From Vitrella brassicaformis (taxonomy: Eukaryota; Sar; Vitrellaceae): DNA of 64,000 bases. Made by a program: the position numbers and the translations under genes. This document shows positions 57,818 through 64,000 of the stretch, one piece after another. The notes beneath the pieces were generated by a model, which had not been told where the DNA came from, made no database searches, and saw only the letters and a program-made list of their open reading frames with translations. Each line of letters begins with the position of its first letter. Within the stretch, counting starts at the first letter, position 1. The DNA lies in the NCBI GenBank assembly GCA_001179505.1, contig CDMY01000438.1:11343-75342 (forward strand), given 5' to 3'.

Positions 57818-58001
57818 CTCTGTCTGCAACACCTGCCTGCCACTTGCACAAGGCGTCTCGTTCTCAACCAAAGCGTGATCCTCTCTGCTTCACTGCCAGC
57901 CAGGTGACTGCATCCAGAAATCACGGCTGTTTGAGCGCATTCCACCTCAGATCTTTGAGCTCGCACATCGTCTGCGAGCTACGCTTGCCAAGAAATGCGA
58001 G
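57818..58001. promoter_or_regulatory. Bidirectional promoter, copy of 51677-51812
   Basis: AGCTCGCA at 57958-57965 and TGCGAGCT at 57973-57980. From 57880 on, the sequence is a diverged inverted copy of the promoter of the CGL160-like gene. Confidence 0.6.
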
Positions 58002-59390
58002 ATGACGGGCTCATTTGCCATCGGTTCGCTGCCCACGGCCCTTCCCTTGACGGCCTTTCATGCGCCGCCGCTGCTCGTGCCGCCCCGCCGGCCATTTAGA
58101 TCCCTCACACGCCGGCGGCCTCTCGTCAGCACACACAGGCCACTGCACGCCCTGCACGGTGATGCACCACACGATGGTGACCCTGATGCTGCTGATGCTG
58201 ACGGCATCGACGAGCGAGGCGGCTTCTATGAGTACGGCGCGCCCGGTAGTCAGCCCCTTTACAACGCCTCTGAGGATCTGCAACGTGACCAGATCATTGA
58301 CGTGCGGGGCGGCTTTCGTGCCTTTGAGGTGCCAGGCAGTCAGCCCCTCTACATGGCCCCTCATGACCAGCAGCATGAGCAGCGCCGCAACGCTACCGAT
58401 GATGCAGCCGCCAAGCGGACAAACGACACAGAAGAGGAAGAAGGGCCGCCGGGCATCATCACCAAATTAACCGAGGCTTTGTACGAGAGAGGAGAGATGG
58501 AGCGCGGCAAGGAGCCAGCGGAGCTGGTGTATGAGCGAGGAAAGGGACGGCTGCGGGCTGACATCGTGACGCTGCTCGTGGTGGGCTTCTCGCTACAGTG
58601 GTTCACGGCGGGTGTCGGCCGGGCAATCAGCTACACGGTCGGAGGCATACTTGGTGAGTGCATCCGTCGCTGGGAGCGAGATGCACGCATGCACAGATCT
58701 GCCTCGCTGGTCGTTACATATCTGTCTGTCTGTCTGTTCTCTCTGCGTGTTGTAGGCATGGTGTATGCGCTGATGCCGCGCGCATGGGCCTCGCTGCAGC
58801 GGCTCTTCAAGCCGATTTTCAAGCCGTGCGGCTTGCTCTTGAAGGCCGTTTGGTCAGCCGTCGAAATAGTCGACCGCACGGCCAAGATGATATTTGAGGA
58901 GCTGCATCTGGGGCTGGTTTATGACCTGGCGCAGCTGTGGTTCCTCTTCCGGTTTCGGCCGAGGATTCCAGAGGATTGGGACACGACCCGGCTGAGGGAG
59001 GCAATGCATTTGGCCTTTTTTGCAGTGTACGGCTTCTGCGTCTCCTGCCTCGCCGTCGGTCTCCACTCGATCGTCGATTGCATCATCCTGCTTACCCTTA
59101 GGGTAAGAAGGGGACTCTCTAAGTTTAGTGGGCGACTGCCCGCGTATGTGATGTCATCGGTCGTGTACACTGCATTGTACCTGAAGACGCCTCTTTCAGC
59201 GGAGGAGAGCGTTATACGAAAGATAGCCAGAGCCCTCAAGAAGTGCTGGTCCCTCGTGGTTACACGTGCAGTCCGGGTGTGCTATGTGTGTCTGTTGTAT
59301 CTGTACGAGGGCCGGGGACCCTACCCTCCTGTCGACGAGGGCAAGGAGCAGATAGGGCGGGCCACAGAAGACAAAAGCCAGAGGCAGTGA
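58002..59390 (+). CDS. Chimeric membrane protein sharing N-terminus with the CGL160-like gene
   Basis: Two exons (58002-58653, 58756-59390) give 428 residues. Residues 1-75 are almost identical to the protein at 50402-51676 (MTGSFAIGSLPTALPL). A segment RGGF-x5-PGSQPLY is present twice in tandem (residues about 72-85 and 105-115). The first membrane helix (VTLLVVGFSLQWFTAGVG) and the intron site after GGILG match the paralogue. After that the proteins differ: here there are helical segments without the UncI/Atp1 signature (LFKPIFKPCGLLLKAVWSAV, HLAFFAVYGFCVSCLAVGL). Function unknown; plastid membrane location inferred from the shared leader. Confidence 0.68.
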   Translation: MTGSFAIGSLPTALPLTAFHAPPLLVPPRRPFRSLTRRRPLVSTHRPLHALHGDAPHDGDPDAADADGIDERGGFYEYGAPGSQPLYNASEDLQRDQIIDVRGGFRAFEVPGSQPLYMAPHDQQHEQRRNATDDAAAKRTNDTEEEEGPPGIITKLTEALYERGEMERGKEPAELVYERGKGRLRADIVTLLVVGFSLQWFTAGVGRAISYTVGGILGECIRRWERDARMHRSASLVVTYLSVCLFSLRVVGMVYALMPRAWASLQRLFKPIFKPCGLLLKAVWSAVEIVDRTAKMIFEELHLGLVYDLAQLWFLFRFRPRIPEDWDTTRLREAMHLAFFAVYGFCVSCLAVGLHSIVDCIILLTLRVRRGLSKFSGRLPAYVMSSVVYTALYLKTPLSAEESVIRKIARALKKCWSLVVTRAVRVCYVCLLYLYEGRGPYPPVDEGKEQIGRATEDKSQRQ

Positions 59391-59657
59391 GTGTTTATCG
59401 TCCTGCGTTGCATGATTTCTTTACATGAGTTTTTCTTGCTCCGTGTGGACTGGACACGAACAGGTTCGTGGAGACAGAGGGATGGGATGAATCATCAATT
59501 AATTGTATTCGAGCGCGTCAGTCGCGTGATTCCAGCTCTCTCATATGAGTCTGTCTCGTATCGCACGGGCACATGCACGCAAAAGAAAAAAGAACGGTCA
59601 TCCGTCTGCTGACAGACATGGCGTGGCGGCAAAGCACCACGTGATCGTAGTGGCTCT
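59391..59657. other. Convergent intergenic region
   Basis: 267 bp between the end of the chimeric gene and the end of the DUF2235 gene. Nothing notable. Confidence 0.4.
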
Positions 59658-62327
59658 TTAAAGCTTGTTGTCTTTTCGGCTGCTTTTCCTCTTGCTCTTC
59701 TTGTTTGGGGTCACGGGCTGTCCTGCGGCCTGTCTCAGACTGGACTTGAGCTTGGCGCGCATCTCGTCCTGACGTGCCTGAGACGACATGAGAAAGCAGC
59801 CTGTGAACGAGGCCCCAGGGGTGCGTTCATGTACCTTGATCTCCTCTCGGGCGGCCTCGGTCTCGTGCTGGCACTGTTGGCCTTGGCTTTGCTCCAAAGC
59901 CATGTACTCCGGCAGCATCTTGTGCAGTGAGTCAACGCCGCAAACGGGGTCCAGCTGCTGGGTCATGCAGCAGGCCTCTCGCAGATGGGCGTCCCAGCAG
60001 GTGGGCAGCTTCCAGAGCGGATACCGAGTGCCGTCCTCGTATTTGAAGGGGACGCCGAGGTCTGGGATCACCGGCTTGGTGAACCGCACCTTGAAGCGTC
60101 GCTCGATGGGATGGCTCGTGTTGGCTCCGGCTGCCCCGATAGAGATAGTGTATGAGGATTCTCCCGTCGTTTCGTCGCGGCCTGTCCGCTCAAAGCGAAT
60201 CTCAGCCTGCTCCGCTGCTTTCATGCCTGTTTGTCAAGCATTGTGCATGAGGAACTCTGTTTGCATGCGCATCAAAAGTGCAACTCATGTCTCTGTCGGT
60301 CTTTGCTCACCGTAGCAGCAGAGGGATTTAGGCAGCTCTCCGAGATAGTGGAATCTGTCTAGGACAGAGTGGTGGAGTACTGGGGAGGTGTGCTGCTTGG
60401 CCGCACAGTCGAAGAGTCTGCAGCCGCGAACAATCACACACAAGCCACCTGGTGTGCATGTCTCCTCTCATTTCACGGCACAAATCCCCTACCCTCGAGG
60501 CCGGGTCACGGCAGCCATCCTGCGATGAGCAAAGAGGAGGCAGGAGCGCCGTGCAGTCAGAAAAATGGCTTTGTATGGCTCTCACCTAGCCGCCCCATTG
60601 CCAATGAGCGGAATGGAGGCCAGTTTCTTGAGCTGGCTGATTTGACCCTCCCAGCCCGCTGTGGCCGTCTGGTCGTGCACGTCGCCAGTCAGGTCGTACA
60701 CATAGTTGCGAACACTAGAGCCGTAGTAAGAGGTCGACGAGACGCGCTGCGTGACGGCAGAGGAGGGCCAGGAGCTTTTCAGCAAGGCCCCGTGCGCCTC
60801 CATGTGCTTCAGCATGAACCTGACACACAAGCGCAAGGTGAGGGCATTGGGTGGGTGTACGGCGTGTCCTCCGTATAGGTATCGTGACGCACTGACATGA
60901 GGGGTATGTGAGACAGCCGGTGGCCGCCTTTCTGCCCGGTGAGCTTTCCATCCTCGTGCTCGTACATCCACCCACCTCCTGCGTCGGAATGATCGCCTGA
61001 ACGCCCATCCACACAATGCATCCATACACAAACACATCCGACCCACAAAAGCCGGGGCGAAATGTATTTCCCTACCTGCAAACCAGACATTCTGAAACTG
61101 TGCAGGTCCCCGGGCGAAACGGCAGACGTCTTCAGGGGTGTTGAGTGTTGGGTAGGGGAGGCACTCCCAAGTCCCTCTCATCTCATCTGACAGATGGTCA
61201 ATTCCATAACTTCTGGCCCCTCACCTCTTCCCCTTGTTCACCAGTCGCCAGAACATGGACCGCTTCGCGAGGGAGGGGCTCCATATCGACAACTAGCTCT
61301 GATGAGGGGGAGACACGCACCGGAGTATCGGCACCAACTCCCAGCTACCTCTGCATACTTTCGATGTTGAAGAAAAGGCTCAGTGTGTCGGCCACACCAT
61401 CAAAGATGCCAAGAAAGTGGGTCTGAATGCTCCTGTGCTTGCGCTCATTGGCGAAGAGTGTGCGGCTGCCATCAAGGGTGACGTACGCGTCCTTTTAAAG
61501 CAGGCAGAACTCGTTTCGGAGCCGTCTCATGTCACTCCCGTCAGCCGGCAGACCATACGTCGCCAGAATGCCTATACGGATAAGACCATATACGCTGGTA
61601 TGAGTGCACCTCTCTTTAGCCCACCTTGCAGCAGCCGCGACTGCACGCCACTGCGGGAGAAGCCAATGATGTAGAGGCGGTCGTTTGCAGTCATGCCGTG
61701 CTTCATGAGATACTCCAGCGCTTGAAAGACATGTTCAGTGACCTGCATGGCATCAAACACCAGACGTGTGTCTCCGTTCCTCTGTCCTTCCTTACGCGAA
61801 GCCCGGTCATGAAAGACAGAGTGTCGGTGTACTCAGCAAGCTTCTCAGCCACCGGTTTCACCAGCTTGTCGGACATCGCCTTCCAATAGTTCTCTTCCAG
61901 CACCTCGGTGATGCATTTGCCTTGTTCGTGCTGCTCTCTGTACGCCGTCTTCGCCTCCGTGCCAGGCCCCGACCAGTACCTGACGTACTGCTCACGCCCG
62001 TCTGGCCCCTTCTGGTGACATTCCCTCTCGTCGGCTGAAGCTCCACAGGCCGCCCAGAAGATCTCTGCTACACTCGTGAAGGGCCAGACGTCCCGAAACC
62101 CTTCGGTTGTGATGTTCTTGTCCTGGCCGGCGCCATCAAAAAGGACGATGAAGTTTCGGGGTCTTTCGGGCTGCCCCAGCGCATCCTGGGCGACCTCTGC
62201 ACAGAAAAGAGGGTGGTGCTGCTGATGCTGACATGCACCAAGTCCTCTCACTCCTCTCACCACGTGCCATGGAGCAGGAGCACGTGAGAACCAGTAAAAG
62301 CATTGCAAGGGCGCTCACAGGGGCCAT
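59658..62327 (-). CDS. Secreted DUF2235 (T6SS-Tle1-like) alpha/beta hydrolase with in-frame stop
   Basis: Predicted lipase/esterase fold. ATG 62327; MAPVSALAMLLLVLTCSCSM is a signal peptide. Exons 62327-62261, 62196-61796, 61742-61625, 61571-61359, 61298-61225, 61181 on, and more down to 59658. DUF2235 signatures are in order: RNFIVLFDGAGQDKN, RYWSGPGTE, LYIIGFSRSGVQSRLL (nucleophile Ser), HFLGIFDGVADTL (Asp) and NVWFAG joined to DHSDAGGGW (HSDxGGG, His). A TAA at 61497-61495 lies in frame in the exon that joins the Ser and Asp motifs; coding looks conserved on both sides. It could be a nonsense mutation, a sequence error, or an unusual splice. The Lys-rich C-terminus ends in TAA 59658. Head-to-head with the J protein. 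Confidence 0.65.
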
Positions 62328-62441
62328 GATGGTCAGAGGGTGGGTATTATCTCGGTGTGTGCCTGGGGGCTTCCGAGTGGGGGGGCTCTGAGACCGAGTC
62401 TCAGACTGAGTCTCGCCAAAAGCATCCGGCAGTAAGTGCAG
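62328..62441. promoter_or_regulatory. Very short bidirectional promoter
   Basis: Only 114 bp between the start codons of two secreted proteins. It includes repeated GAGTCTC/GAGACC elements (62388-62415) and no TGCGAGCT. Confidence 0.4.
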
Positions 62442-63666
62442 ATGGTGCCTGCGGCAGCTCTTTTCGACATTCCGCTGCTACTGATGGTGTGCGTACTATG
62501 CCTTCTTTCCGGTACTGAGAGCCGCGAGGTGCAAACGCTGACCAGCTGCAGTGAGCTGCAGGAATGGGCCAGCGGTAACAGCAGCAGACCACGGACACTG
62601 TACGACGTCCTCGGTGTGACGACCAACGCCACACAAGAGGACATCAAGAAGGCATACAGGCAAAAGGTATACACACAAGGGGCCCGGCCGATTGTCCGCC
62701 CGAAGATGTACATGCGTGACGGTGTGGCGCCTGCAGGCACTTGTGTGTCACCCCGACAAGAACCCGTTGGCTAACAGGACTGCTGCAGAAGAGACCTTCC
62801 TGTGGATATTGACGGCCTACGACATCCTCTCCGACGACGCCAAGAGAGCAAAATACGACCAAGAGTGGCTGCAAGACCGACAGGGGGCGGTTGACGGTGG
62901 TGGAGTGGGTGGCGACTACTATGGTGATGAGTGGGAGGTGTGGGCGGTGGAGGTGACCGATGTCTATGTGGTGGCCGACACGAACGAGGCGATGCAAATG
63001 GACGAGGCACTGGCACTCTTTGCGGCCATATTCGGACAGGGGTAGACTAGAAGGGAATGTGGACCGGGGAAATTGCCATTGGGGTCCCTGCTCTGTCTCT
63101 GTACGTGTACCTACTTCAGGTTGGCGCACATGTTTGGCAATGGTCTGTCAGTCGATGAATACATTTCGATTGACATCATCGAATACGACGACACACTTGC
63201 GGTACCGCAAAACACCAGCCAACAGTCCGTTGTTTCTCCCTCCTCGGACCCTGTCGGCCTCCACTCGGTACTGCAGCGGCTCATCAGCGACTTCGGCAGC
63301 AGCAGCAGCAGCAGTGTCGGATTCCTTTCCCCTCGCCAGCTGCCCTCACCACCACCACCAGACCACAGACAGTCCGAACCGCTCTCTCCGACTGGGGGGG
63401 ATGTCCTGTCGACCATGACATCCACCCGGCTCATCAACGGCCACAACATCACAGAGACCCGGGAGATGCTGAAGGACGGCACGCGTCGAGTCCGGCAGGA
63501 GCAGGCCAAGGCTTATGTGGACGGCCTTGGCAGCGTGGTGAACGTGTATGAGGTTGGAGGCGGTAAGAGTGAAGGCCGAGAGACTCTCACACTGCTCGAG
63601 GTGTATCCCAATGGGACGGAAGCTGTCAGGGAGGTGTACGATATGGGAGCCGTGAGAAGTGCATGA
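62442..63666 (+). CDS. Secretory-pathway J-domain (Hsp40) co-chaperone
   Basis: Stimulates an Hsp70 such as BiP. Three exons (62442-62666, 62737-63041, 63120-63666) give 358 residues. The start MVPAAALFDIPLLLMVCVLC is a signal peptide. The J domain follows (TLYDVLGVTTNATQEDIKKA, then CHPDKNPL with the HPD triad, then DILSDDAKRAKYDQEW). After it, an acidic Gly/Tyr/Trp stretch and a long Ser/Pro-rich region are disordered. The C-terminal 90 residues (NGHNITETREMLKDGTRRVR) look like short beta repeats. No CxxCxGxG zinc site, so it is not a type I Hsp40. An ER location is inferred from the signal. Confidence 0.85.
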
Positions 63667-64000
63667 CTTGATTGAGGAGACACATGTGTGTGTGCGGGTG
63701 CACACTTGCGGTTGTTCATGCGTCTCGTCTGTTGGTCAGTTGGTCATGCGTCTGCAGATTGGTCCATGATACATACATCAATGGAACACGTGTTTATGCG
63801 ATGCACTCACTGTCATCCATTCATGCGCTGACTGCGCCCCGCAGGAAGGCGAGACGGGCGGCGAGGGCTGCAGAGAGGGCATACCACAGACCCATGAGAG
63901 CGGAGCAGCAGATTGTGCGTATGGTGTTGGATTGGAGGCTGTGAGTGCCGCCGACATATCTGCTGCCTTGGCGAGCACCCGGCCGGCCTCACACATTCCC
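63667..64000. other. Right-edge region with possible exon
   Basis: At 63846-63942 an acceptor is followed by Arg/Ala-rich code (ARRAARAAERAYHRPMRAEQ). It could be an exon of another plus-strand gene running off the window, but no start or partner exon can be tied to it. Confidence 0.3.

Noticed and set aside
29316-62327. Reassignment of TAA to an amino acid, to explain two in-frame TAA codons
   Set aside because: TAA ends the cyclophilin, the protease and the DUF2235 gene normally, so the standard code applies.
63846-63942. Extra 3' exon of the J-domain gene
   Set aside because: The donor options before the J-domain stop do not match the phase of the Arg/Ala-rich frame.

Overview
The window is nuclear DNA of a photosynthetic eukaryote. 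Almost every gene is split by many short introns, and neighbouring genes are usually transcribed from opposite strands. A fucoxanthin/chlorophyll-type light-harvesting gene (41.8-43.5 kb) and an FO synthase (45.7-49.7 kb) both begin with a hydrophobic signal followed at once by phenylalanine, which is the entry signal of red-algal-derived complex plastids. Together with the alveolate-looking kinase, the LOV-like protein and a Crinkler-type NTPase, this points to a chromerid alga such as Vitrella. The organism is an inference from gene content and intron style, not a match I could run. Introns are full of (TG)n/(CA)n and CATC/GGAT repeats. A 300-N assembly gap lies inside the light-harvesting gene.

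Layout: 0-5 kb, the N-terminal part of an exportin and an ankyrin protein, both minus. 5.9-9 kb, an unknown plus-strand protein and a PH-like minus gene. 9.1-16.7 kb, a CDPK-like kinase without EF hands, then a head-to-head LOV-like/IQ-motif pair. 17-22 kb, a secreted five-bladed beta-propeller glycosidase-like protein and a DHHC palmitoyltransferase. 22.4-28 kb, a non-canonical poly(A)/poly(U) polymerase with a split C-terminal domain. 29.3-31.5 kb, a broken Crinkler/RHS-type P-loop NTPase. 32-41 kb, a divergent cyclophilin, a small secreted acidic protein, REV7/MAD2L2 and a tandem-GAF-PAS protein. 41.8-49.7 kb, the light-harvesting protein, an EamA transporter and the bifunctional FO synthase. 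50.4-59.4 kb, a CGL160-like thylakoid protein, a trypsin-like protease, the OST catalytic subunit STT3, and a second gene sharing the promoter and N-terminus of the CGL160-like gene in inverted orientation. 59.7-63.7 kb, a secreted DUF2235 hydrolase with an in-frame stop, and a secreted J-domain protein.

Nine gene pairs are head-to-head with 115-530 bp between start codons. An unusual octamer, TGCGAGCT (often extended to TGCGAGCTTRGC), occurs 14 times in 11 five-prime intergenic regions; I did not find it in coding sequence. It is the best candidate here for an undescribed element: a core-promoter or initiator-like motif of this lineage. Other notable points are a CGL160-like gene whose promoter and N-terminus were copied onto a different membrane protein, GC-AG introns in STT3 and REV7, a TUTase whose PAP-associated domain is interrupted by a UBA-like insertion, and a candidate plastid FO synthase that could supply a deazaflavin antenna to a photolyase.
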